This document shows, in pieces, positions 1-6,015 of a stretch of 7,655 bases of DNA (its first letter is position 1; each line of letters starts with the position of its first letter). A program made the position numbers and the translations under genes. The stretch lies in the NCBI GenBank assembly GCA_002701765.1, contig NZXB01000080.1, positions 1 to 7,655 on the forward strand. Direction: 5' to 3'. The notes beneath the pieces were generated by a model that was not told the DNA's origin, did not search any database, and saw only the letters and a program-made list of their open reading frames with translations. Origin of the DNA: Porticoccaceae bacterium (GTDB taxonomy: Bacteria; Pseudomonadota; Gammaproteobacteria; Pseudomonadales; Porticoccaceae).

Positions 1-345
1 CTGGCGATGGGTGTTCATAATGCTTTGAAGGCGGCAGACGAACTTGCCAAATCAGGTGTAAGTGCGGAGGTCCTAGATTTAAGATCACTGGTGCCGTTAG
101 ACCGAGACACCCTGATTGACTCCGTCAGAAAAACAGGGCGCTTGATTGTGGTAGATGAGGATTACCAAAGCTTTGGCGTCTCCGGTGAAATAATTGCATC
201 CGTCGTTGAAGAAGACTATGGAATCTTGAAGGCGGCGCCCAAAAGAGTAGCCTATCCAGACGTTCCAATTCCCTTCGCTCGACCCATGGAGCAGTTTTGC
301 TTGCCAAACCCTAAAAAAATAGTGGCTGCTTTCGAATCGATGTAG
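1..345 (+). CDS. 2-oxoacid (pyruvate/acetoin-type) dehydrogenase E1 component, beta subunit, C-terminal end (5' truncated)
   Basis: This is the last 114 codons of an E1-beta subunit. The reading frame is open to base 1 (codons ctg gcg atg), so the ATG at 7 is internal and the true start lies outside the window. The visible part is the transketolase C-terminal domain, which in this family forms the subunit interface and contacts the lipoyl-E2 partner. Typical strings are AEVLDLRSLVPLD, KTGRLIVVDED and SGEI, followed by KRVAYPDVPIPFA and the near-terminal LPNPKKIVAA. Family knowledge: with E1-alpha and thiamine diphosphate it decarboxylates a 2-oxoacid (pyruvate, acetoin or branched-chain acids) and passes the acyl group to lipoyl-E2. 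Which substrate is used cannot be told from this fragment. No terminator hairpin is visible after the stop, and an ABM-fold gene follows after 122 bases. Confidence 0.9.
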   Translation: MAMGVHNALKAADELAKSGVSAEVLDLRSLVPLDRDTLIDSVRKTGRLIVVDEDYQSFGVSGEIIASVVEEDYGILKAAPKRVAYPDVPIPFARPMEQFCLPNPKKIVAAFESM

Positions 346-467
346 CTAAATCGCAAAGATAGTTAGAAATTCTTGTTTGGCGTTTTGTGGCAGCGCTATA
401 TGGTTTTCTAAATTAGACTGATAACGACGCTTTTAACATTTTACTAAATTCTAAAAGGAGGAATGTT

Positions 468-821
468 ATGTCAGATGCTGTGCACTGGACGCTGGAAGTG
501 TCCGTCAATGACGGGCAACTTTCGACTTTCAAAGATCTATTGAATGAGATGGTTTCGTCGACCAGAAGCGAATATGATACGTTAATTTATGAATGGTACT
601 TTAATGAAGACGAATCAATTTGCATTATTAACGAAAGATATCGAGACTCAAGAGCTGCAATGATGCATCTTCAAGCTTTCGGCAGTTTTGCCGAACGATT
701 CATGGCAGCGGTTACTCCAACTAGCTTCATTGTGCTTGGCAACCCCAGTACCGAAGTTCGTGATGGGCTTTCAGGCTTAAATCCAAGATACCTGAAGTTG
801 GAATCAGGGTTTTCTCGATGA
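468..821 (+). CDS. ABM-fold (putative quinol/antibiotic-biosynthesis monooxygenase-like) protein
   Basis: This 117-residue protein has the single-domain ferredoxin-like layout of the antibiotic biosynthesis monooxygenase superfamily. A first strand (residues 6-12, WTLEVSV) is followed by a helix (about 17-30). Then come the strand region YDTLIYEWYFNED, the strand SICIINERYRDSRAAMMHL with its family-typical E-R-Y-x-D-S-x-A-x-x-x-H run, and a C-terminal helix and strand (ERFMAAVTPTSFIVLG). Family members act as cofactor-free oxygenases on quinol-like aromatics, or as small-molecule or haem-binding dimers. No substrate can be assigned here. The start is well supported by AAAAGGAGG at 453-461, six bases before the ATG. 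The gene lies 122 bases after the E1-beta gene on the same strand and faces the phosphatase gene tail to tail. The fold call is fairly safe; the enzymatic role is not. Confidence 0.78.
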   Translation: MSDAVHWTLEVSVNDGQLSTFKDLLNEMVSSTRSEYDTLIYEWYFNEDESICIINERYRDSRAAMMHLQAFGSFAERFMAAVTPTSFIVLGNPSTEVRDGLSGLNPRYLKLESGFSR

Positions 822-895
822 AATCATGTTAGCGTTTATATGGCAGTCTAATTCCATGATAGGTTGGTGCCGATACTAGCCGTTAAAGATAATTG

Positions 896-2707
896 CTATA
901 CGACTGAAGCGCCTTTCTCGTCGCCAAGATATTCCATGATTTGCCGTCGGTGTAGCTTCTCTTTATAGTTTTTATTTTTCACTGTGTCGACGAAGTGCCA
1001 GCTTGCTTTAACAGCCTCGTGTGTGAATCGAAGCGTCATGAAACCTCGGTCAGCGGCATTACAGTAACGGAGGTCATTAATCAGCCTGACTATATTCGCC
1101 TCCGTCGGCGATATATCCTGCGCGCTTAAATCGAGATAGTTTTCCAGCCCGGGAGAAGATACCGACGGCGTGGCAAACTCTACCCCAACCAGATTACCAG
1201 CCTTGTCCCTCAGGTTATTGCACCACGCATTGTGAGTGTCGCCGGAAAGCACCACAAGGTTTTTGTTTAATTGTTTTGCTGTTACTAATATTTGCTCTCT
1301 CTCCTCGGAGTATCCGTCCCAAGCATCAAGGTTATATGGAACATCTGGAAGTTTTAACAATGCCTCAACTTCTGGAGACAGAAGGTGCTTGTTGTTTTCA
1401 TAGTACGTTTTATCTGTTTCAGTTAGGCTCGAATCATTATTTGTCAAGCGTTTCGCAATCTCGGCAAGTTTAGCGAGATTCTTGAATTCTTCTAACGTCA
1501 ATTGCTGAGTTGTAATTGCAGCAGGGAGATTCATTCGCCCCATCAACACCTGCTGTCCCAAAACTTGCCATTTGCTCGTAGAGGTTTTTAGATTTTTTTG
1601 CAACCATTCGAGTTGTCTCGAGCCGAGCAAAGTCCGATCAGAGTCTGTTAAATCGGAAGAAAATAGGTTTGTATCAAACACACCTGTCTCGGGGTCGATG
1701 TAGTTAGCATAATTCATTTGTTGATCCCGCCCGATAATTCTTGTATCTAACATGTGTAGCTCAAGGAGTTCGCCAAACTTAAAGCTTCGGTTAATCATTC
1801 CGTTTGCTGCGTCCGCCGACTCACGGATAGGCATCCATTCGAAGTAAGCTCTCATGGCTGCAGCTTTTCGCTTGAGATAACTGCCTTCATTAGCTTGATG
1901 ATTCTCTGCGCCATCTTTATAGGCGTCATTCGTGACTTCATGGTCATCCCAGACGGCTATGAGAGGTGCGGAGTGACAAAGTTTCTGCAAATTCGTGTCA
2001 GTACGATATTGAGCATATCGAGTGCGGTAATCTTGAAGCGAAATGAGTTCATGTTCGGGAAGTACTTCCCTACCGAGTTCCTCAGCCTGCTCACTGGCGT
2101 AGCCATCTCGACCATATTCATAGATAAAATCACCCAAATGGAGTATTGCATCTACATCCTTTTGTTGCGAAGCCAGACTATAGGCATGGAAGTGCCCAGC
2201 GGGATAATTTGAGCATGAGAAAACGGATAGTTTTACTGACTGCGCATTGTCGCTTGGTAACGTCTTTGTTGAGGCGATTGGTGAAGAAACCCCATTGCAG
2301 AAAAAACGAAAGAAGTAACGAGTTTGGGGAGCCAAATTTTGCACATCTACTTTTACCGTAAAGTCGCTTTCGAGTGAAGCGAGATTGATGCCGCTAGCTA
2401 TCATCGTATCAAAGTTGGATTCTTTTGATACTTCCCAAACTACTGGGACTATCAGGCCATCTTCCTTTAGATCAGGGGTGATTCGTGTCCAAAGAATCAC
2501 CGAATCAGACGAAGGGTCGCCACTGGCGACGCCATGGATAAATTTGACGACGGCGTTATCGTCCAACACCCGATTTCGGTCAGCTTTGTCCGTTGAATTA
2601 AGTATTTTACTGGCGCAACCTGAAACTGACGAAGACAAAACCGCAATACCAAGGCCTTCTGTTGACAATTTAAAGAAATCGCGTCTATTCAGAGAGTTTT
2701 TTTCCAT
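896..2707 (-). CDS. phoD: PhoD-family alkaline phosphatase/phosphodiesterase, Tat-exported, probable lipoprotein
   Basis: The protein is 603 residues if it starts at the ATG at 2707. A GTG at 2728 would add seven residues, and neither start has a clear ribosome binding site. I prefer the ATG because it puts the twin-arginine motif NRRDFFK at residues 7-13. A short hydrophobic stretch then ends in a lipobox VSGC (Cys31), so Tat export with lipid anchoring is likely. The PhoD N-terminal domain carries FIHGVASGDP (56-65) and ILWTRITP. The metallophosphatase domain shows SCSNYPAGHFHAY (Cys165), HLGDFIYEYG (Asp193, Tyr196), AVWDDHEVTND (DDHE 254-257), LHMLDTR, WQVLGQQVLMGR (380-391) and LSGDTHNAW (SGDTH 488-492). 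These are the expected metal-binding and active-site blocks. Known PhoD enzymes are Ca/Fe-dependent and release phosphate from mono- and diesters at the cell surface. The length is in the usual range and no key motif is missing. No convincing Pho box was found upstream. Confidence 0.93.
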   Translation of the reverse strand: MEKNSLNRRDFFKLSTEGLGIAVLSSSVSGCASKILNSTDKADRNRVLDDNAVVKFIHGVASGDPSSDSVILWTRITPDLKEDGLIVPVVWEVSKESNFDTMIASGINLASLESDFTVKVDVQNLAPQTRYFFRFFCNGVSSPIASTKTLPSDNAQSVKLSVFSCSNYPAGHFHAYSLASQQKDVDAILHLGDFIYEYGRDGYASEQAEELGREVLPEHELISLQDYRTRYAQYRTDTNLQKLCHSAPLIAVWDDHEVTNDAYKDGAENHQANEGSYLKRKAAAMRAYFEWMPIRESADAANGMINRSFKFGELLELHMLDTRIIGRDQQMNYANYIDPETGVFDTNLFSSDLTDSDRTLLGSRQLEWLQKNLKTSTSKWQVLGQQVLMGRMNLPAAITTQQLTLEEFKNLAKLAEIAKRLTNNDSSLTETDKTYYENNKHLLSPEVEALLKLPDVPYNLDAWDGYSEEREQILVTAKQLNKNLVVLSGDTHNAWCNNLRDKAGNLVGVEFATPSVSSPGLENYLDLSAQDISPTEANIVRLINDLRYCNAADRGFMTLRFTHEAVKASWHFVDTVKNKNYKEKLHRRQIMEYLGDEKGASVV

Positions 2708-2744
2708 AAGTTTTTTTAAGGAGTACACTTAAATGCTATTTTTA

Positions 2745-2758
2745 AGGTTTCTTAACCT
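2745..2758. repeat. Short inverted repeat in the phoD upstream region
   Basis: AGGTT-TCTT-AACCT is a perfect 5-bp inverted repeat with a 4-base loop. It lies between the phoD start codon and the candidate -10 element on the minus strand. It could be a weak leader hairpin or an operator half-site pair, but the arms are short enough to arise by chance in AT-rich DNA. Confidence 0.3.
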
Positions 2759-2776
2759 AAGGCTTTACTAGCGTTA

Positions 2777-2785
2777 ATTTTATCA
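2777..2785 (-). promoter_or_regulatory. Candidate extended -10 promoter element for phoD
   Basis: Read on the minus strand this is TGATAAAAT: a TG-n extension followed by TAAAAT, which matches five of six positions of the sigma-70 -10 consensus. Transcription would begin near 2770 and give a leader of roughly 60 bases before the ATG at 2707. No good -35 hexamer lies at 16-18 bases spacing, which extended -10 promoters tolerate. This is pattern matching only. Confidence 0.3.
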
Positions 2786-2856
2786 CCGATGAACGTTTTA
2801 ACTAGCAAAAATAATATTTATCCTTAAAGGGCTTATTGCGAGTATAGACTAGAGAT

Positions 2857-2871
2857 TGTCAACCGATGACA
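2857..2871. repeat. Inverted repeat overlapping the start codon of the lipoate-attachment gene
   Basis: TGTCA-ACCGA-TGACA is a perfect 5-bp inverted repeat with a 5-base spacer. Its right arm covers the TG of the ATG at 2866. It could serve as a small operator in the phosphatase/lipoate-gene divergent region, or as a weak hairpin hiding the start codon. The arms are short, so chance is possible. Confidence 0.3.
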
Positions 2872-3594
2872 GAACGCACGGAATTTTTACAATTTATCGC
2901 TTGTGCTGAACATGCTCTGACCAATGAAAAAGATGTGCTGGCTCGCGTCATTTCTGGAGAGACAGATAAAGAATTAAGCATTTGGAGCACAAGTAATAGC
3001 ATTGTGGTACCTCGTCGTCTGCAGCGAAATGATAACTTCGAGATTGCAAAACGACGATCGGACGAAAAAGGTTGGCCAGTTTACGTGCGTGAGAGTGGAG
3101 GTGGCGCTACTCCTCAAGGGGCTGGAATTATTAATGTTACATACGCATACGTTTGCCCTGAGCATCCAAGCATTCACGAAAGTTATGAGAAATTATGCAA
3201 CCCAATCATAGACATTGTGCAGGACTTTTCTCTCCCTGTTGGGACAGGTTCAGTGAACGGATCGTTTTGTGATGGTGAATACAATGTGGTTATAGCCGAT
3301 CGGAAGTTTGCAGGTACTGCGCAGAGGAGATCATGGCGAAGACAGCGGAGCAGGCAAGCAGTGTTATTCGCCCATGCCCTTCTTTTGGTTGATGCGGATA
3401 TTCAAGGAGGTGTGGCCGCAATAAATCAATTTTATGAAGATTGTCAGCAGTCTAAGCGCATTGTTCCTGAGGCACATATCAACTTGTCTGATTTGTCAAA
3501 TGGAGATCGGATAATCACGCCTGAAAAATGTGCCGAATTGCTTCATAAACGTTATTCTGACATGCTCGATGAGAGTGTCTCTCCCATTTGCTAG
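2866..3594 (+). CDS. Lipoate/octanoate protein ligase or transferase (LplA/LipM/LipL superfamily)
   Basis: This 242-residue protein of the BPL/LplA/LipB superfamily attaches lipoyl or octanoyl groups to the lysine of lipoyl domains (2-oxoacid dehydrogenase E2, GcvH). Visible family motifs are IVVPRRLQRN (46-55), the acyl-binding loop RESGGGATPQGAG (75-87), and SFCDGEYNV leading to DRKFAGTAQRR (145-155) with the invariant lysine at 147. The block LFAHALLLVDADI (167-179) follows. Cys135 sits 12 residues before Lys147, as I recall for the catalytic cysteine of LipL-type octanoyltransferases. Classical LplA ligases lack this cysteine, so a transferase role is possible. An in-frame stop at 2845-2847 and no earlier start codon fix the ATG at 2866, although its ribosome binding site is poor. 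The symporter gene follows after 37 bases and is probably co-transcribed. The protein is shorter than Gram-positive LipL/LipM, which are about 280 residues. Confidence 0.85.
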   Translation: MTERTEFLQFIACAEHALTNEKDVLARVISGETDKELSIWSTSNSIVVPRRLQRNDNFEIAKRRSDEKGWPVYVRESGGGATPQGAGIINVTYAYVCPEHPSIHESYEKLCNPIIDIVQDFSLPVGTGSVNGSFCDGEYNVVIADRKFAGTAQRRSWRRQRSRQAVLFAHALLLVDADIQGGVAAINQFYEDCQQSKRIVPEAHINLSDLSNGDRIITPEKCAELLHKRYSDMLDESVSPIC

Positions 3595-3631
3595 ATGTCA
3601 GATCCATTTTTGCTATTTTTAGGAGTACAAA

Positions 3632-4894
3632 ATGTCATTAACCCAGCGAATCGTTTCTGCCATGGTGCTAGGACTTTTGATCGGTGGTTCTATGAATTTA
3701 CTTTTTGCAGGAGAAATACTTTCACAAGGATTAGAGACTTGGATTACAAAGTATTTGATTGACGGGTTGTTTGATACTGTTGGGCAGATTTTTGTGAATT
3801 CTTTGAAACTTATGGTGGTTCCCTTAGTTTTCGTTTCACTGCTGTGCGGCATGGCATCTCTGGGAGGCGGATCGAGAATGGGTCTTTTGGCTGGAAAGAC
3901 ACTTTGCCTGTACCTCGTCACTACCGCAGTCGCAATATCGTTGGCACTATCTTTCGCTCTTATTTTAGGCCCTGGGAATGATATTAATTTAGCTGAGGCT
4001 TCTGAATTCGCGGCCAGCGAGGCACCGCCATTCAAAACTACTTTAATTAATATTTTTCCCAGTAACCCCGTGGCCGCCATGGCGGAGGGTCAAGTATTGC
4101 AGGTGATTGTTTTTGCACTGTTGATTGGCTTGGCAAGCTCAAAAAGTGGAGACGCTGGCCGCCGATTGCTGGATTTCTTTGATGACTTAAATAAGGTGAT
4201 TATGGAAACAGTGATGCTCCTAATGGTTCTGGCGCCCTATGGAATCTTTTGTTTGCTAGTAAAATTATTTGCCAGTCTCGGTTTTGGAGTGATAGTCAGT
4301 CTGGCCAGTTACTTTTTTACCGTGCTACTTGCGTTGGCGGCGCACGGTGTAGGCACATATTCGTTATTGTTGTTGTGGACCGGCCTCAGTCCTTGGCGAT
4401 TCTTTGTTAAAATGAGAGGGCCAATGGCATTTGCATTTAGCACCTCGTCCAGCGGAGCTACGATGCCGGTAACCCTAAAGACTGTAAATGAAGATTTGGG
4501 TGTAGATAATCGTGTCGCATCTTTTACTGTTCCCTTGGGAGCCACTATAAATATGGATGGAACAGCAATAATGCAAGGAGTAGCGACGGTATTCATAGCA
4601 CAAGCATATAATATTAATCTTGGTATTGAAGCTTACCTCACAGTCATTCTGACCGCGACATTGGCTTCCATTGGGACTGCAGCTGTCCCCGGGGTTGGTT
4701 TAGTGATGTTGGTGATGGTGCTTAATCAGGTTGGTCTGCCGGTAGAGGGTATAGGACTGATAATAGGCGTTGATCGGATGTTAGATATGTGTCGCACGGC
4801 CGTTAATGTTGCTGGGGACGGAACGATCAGCACTTTTGTTGCTCACAGTGAGGGGTTCCATGATCGAGAGAAATTTAATGCGACTAACCTTTAG
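3632..4894 (+). CDS. Dicarboxylate/amino-acid:cation symporter (DAACS, GltP/DctA family)
   Basis: This 420-residue inner-membrane transporter has the glutamate-transporter fold. Hydrophobic helices fill residues 4-25, 43-74, 86-112, 152-169, 190-211 and 217-250. The serine-rich hairpin-1 tip is FSTSSSGATMP (269-279). The sodium-site helix contains NMDGT (307-311). Hairpin 2 carries ASIGTAAVPGVG (345-356). The last helix has DRMLDMCRTAVNVAGD (381-396). By alignment to the archaeal homologue GltPh, Asp385, Arg388, Thr389 and Asn392 match the substrate-binding Asp394, Arg397, Thr398 and Asn401, and Asp396 matches the sodium-binding Asp405. The retained arginine predicts an acidic substrate (aspartate, glutamate or a C4-dicarboxylate) rather than a neutral amino acid. 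AGGAG at 3621-3625, six bases before the ATG, supports the start. It is probably co-transcribed with the lipoate-attachment gene 37 bases upstream. Confidence 0.95.
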   Translation: MSLTQRIVSAMVLGLLIGGSMNLLFAGEILSQGLETWITKYLIDGLFDTVGQIFVNSLKLMVVPLVFVSLLCGMASLGGGSRMGLLAGKTLCLYLVTTAVAISLALSFALILGPGNDINLAEASEFAASEAPPFKTTLINIFPSNPVAAMAEGQVLQVIVFALLIGLASSKSGDAGRRLLDFFDDLNKVIMETVMLLMVLAPYGIFCLLVKLFASLGFGVIVSLASYFFTVLLALAAHGVGTYSLLLLWTGLSPWRFFVKMRGPMAFAFSTSSSGATMPVTLKTVNEDLGVDNRVASFTVPLGATINMDGTAIMQGVATVFIAQAYNINLGIEAYLTVILTATLASIGTAAVPGVGLVMLVMVLNQVGLPVEGIGLIIGVDRMLDMCRTAVNVAGDGTISTFVAHSEGFHDREKFNATNL

Positions 4895-4960
4895 AGAGGT
4901 TGGAAAAGTCCGATATAGATGTAAATATGTAATTTAATAATAATTTGGTTGGAGGATGGT

Positions 4961-5290
4961 TTGAAATTTTTTTTGCTATCTATTTTGGTCTTGTCTCCCT
5001 GGGAAATTCTCTCGCAAGAGATTAGACCACCCTCTTCTAAAGAGATTGGCCCTTGGATCATGTACGGAGTGGTGGCAAACCGTCTTTATGATGAGCTTTA
5101 CGTGAATCGCAGAAACTATGTATATATGGACAGACCTTATATGGAATATGCTGGTACGCAAAGTGAGTGGAAAAAAGGCACAAGCTGTGTTATCGACAAA
5201 CGCGTTTATGTTCTTACCGACCGAACAATTGTTCAGTATGTTGATCAGTGTGACGGCACTGTAATTAGAGAAATGAGCAATGCGAGATAG
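4961..5290 (+). CDS. Small secreted/periplasmic protein of unknown function
   Basis: I do not recognise this family. I place the start at the TTG at 4961 because GGAGG (4951-4955) sits five bases upstream. The product then begins like a secretion signal: M-K, then FFLLSILVL, with a likely cleavage near residue 18-19 (ILS-QE). A TTG at 4949 in the same frame would overlap this ribosome binding site and add four residues; it is less likely. The mature part of about 90 residues is rich in tyrosine and charged residues. It has exactly two cysteines, Cys76 (GTSCVID) and Cys97 (DQCDGT), which could form a disulfide in the periplasm. The C-terminal half alternates hydrophobic and polar residues (RVYVLTDRTIVQYVD), suggesting beta strands. 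The gene follows the symporter after 66 bases with no obvious terminator, and ends 3 bases from the oppositely oriented neighbour. Confidence 0.6.
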   Translation: MKFFLLSILVLSPWEILSQEIRPPSSKEIGPWIMYGVVANRLYDELYVNRRNYVYMDRPYMEYAGTQSEWKKGTSCVIDKRVYVLTDRTIVQYVDQCDGTVIREMSNAR

Positions 5291-5293
5291 GTC

Positions 5294-5791
5294 TTAAATT
5301 TTGTCATTTTCGCACTCGATATCCACCGTATTCCAATACCTGCTCTTATATGCTTCACCGCCATCATGAATTTGAGCGTGATGCATGCTTTTAAGCAACA
5401 GTTTTTCAGGTAGTTTCCAGTTTTCATAGCCCTCTCTGATTGTTCTGAGATATTTTTCGGACGGGCTTCCGAAACCATAACCAGGCTTCATCACATAAAA
5501 CATCGACGTTATTTGAGACCTTTTTAACTGTATTGGGATGTGCTTTTTGATGTAAAGATTAGGGTAGCTCTCATAGTGATCCAGAGCAGTCTCGCATTCG
5601 GGAGTAATTGAGTAGATGCCCAAATTAACCTGAGCATCAGAACACGGTACAATATCTGCTACGCCTCGGAAAACGAGTTTCCAGCCATTTAAAACGGCCT
5701 TGCTTATTGGTTTTGCCATTGGACAACGGCCATACATCTGTTGCTTATTTAAATTAGATCCGTAAGCAGCATAATAGGTTATTTCATTCAC
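5294..5791 (-). CDS. Gamma-glutamylcyclotransferase-fold (AIG2/GGCT-like) family protein
   Basis: This 165-residue protein opens with the family signature YYAAYGSNLN (6-15), the loop that binds the gamma-glutamyl group in GGCT enzymes. It continues with WKLVFRGVADIVPCSDAQV (37-55). The block ALDHYESYPNLYIKK (69-83) contains Glu74 at the position expected for the catalytic glutamate that releases 5-oxoproline. Family members act on gamma-glutamyl amino acids, gamma-glutamylamines or glutathione. Some are only known as structural relatives, so the substrate is open. It starts at GTG (5789-5791), supported by AAGGAGG on the minus strand (5796-5802) four bases upstream; the nearby ATG is out of frame. 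No signal peptide is seen, so it should be cytoplasmic. The gene appears monocistronic and converges on the small secreted gene. Confidence 0.85.
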   Translation of the reverse strand: MNEITYYAAYGSNLNKQQMYGRCPMAKPISKAVLNGWKLVFRGVADIVPCSDAQVNLGIYSITPECETALDHYESYPNLYIKKHIPIQLKRSQITSMFYVMKPGYGFGSPSEKYLRTIREGYENWKLPEKLLLKSMHHAQIHDGGEAYKSRYWNTVDIECENDKI

Positions 5792-6015
5792 AGATCCTCC
5801 TTAAGACCTTTTAGACTCACTTATAAGGTGCACTTGCGCTAAAAAGCGGCAGCATAACTCAGTGACTATTCTCTTATTTTGAGTGCCAAGACACAATTCA
5901 TGATTCGGTAAATTTCTAACTGGTGGGACCAGTAATAATTGCGTTAACATGATGTTCTTTGCCGGTAACAAAAGGCTTGTAATTTTTAGTAGAGTGATTT
6001 CGAGGGTTTTTGCGT
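5792..6015. other. Divergent intergenic region upstream of the long repeat-containing gene
   Basis: This 224-base AT-rich spacer separates the GGCT-like gene (reading left) from the long gene starting at 6016 (reading right), so it must hold promoters for both unless one is transcribed from further away. I see no small gene. The weak purine run GAGGG at 6002-6006 lies nine bases before the ATG at 6016 and is the only ribosome binding site candidate. Two short inverted repeats occur: ACTGGT-GGG-ACCAGT at 5919-5933, and a four-base-pair CGCT-AAAA-AGCG element to its left. I found no sigma-70 promoter good enough to name. Confidence 0.5.
5919..5933. repeat. Perfect 6-bp inverted repeat upstream of the long gene
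   Basis: ACTGGT-GGG-ACCAGT is a perfect six-base-pair inverted repeat with a three-base centre, 83 bases before the ATG at 6016. It may be an operator or a small leader hairpin. No poly-T tract follows, so it is not a terminator. Confidence 0.4.

Noticed and set aside
822..895. Search for a shared bidirectional terminator between the convergent ABM and phoD genes
   Set aside because: No GC-rich stem followed by a T tract could be found on either strand, so no terminator is reported.
2385..2732. 115-codon plus-strand frame antisense to the start of phoD
   Set aside because: phoD is well supported by family motifs on the other strand, and this frame shows no recognisable domain.
2866..2872. 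A CTGTCAT half-site on the minus strand, upstream of phoD, suggesting a Pho box
   Set aside because: The second half-site is missing at the required 11-base period, and the site is about 85 bases upstream of the candidate -10. A single 7-base match overlapping a coding start is not enough.
2718..3630. Identical AGGAGTACA strings at 2720-2728 and 3621-3629
   Set aside because: The second is simply the ribosome binding site of the symporter gene. A nine-base match containing a Shine-Dalgarno core is expected by chance and is not a mobile-element repeat.
5922..5932. GGTGGGACCAG resembling the T-box riboswitch antiterminator motif
   Set aside because: No specifier stem or terminator hairpin is present, T-boxes are essentially a Gram-positive feature, and the downstream gene is not an amino-acid or tRNA-synthetase gene. 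The match is explained by the short palindrome.
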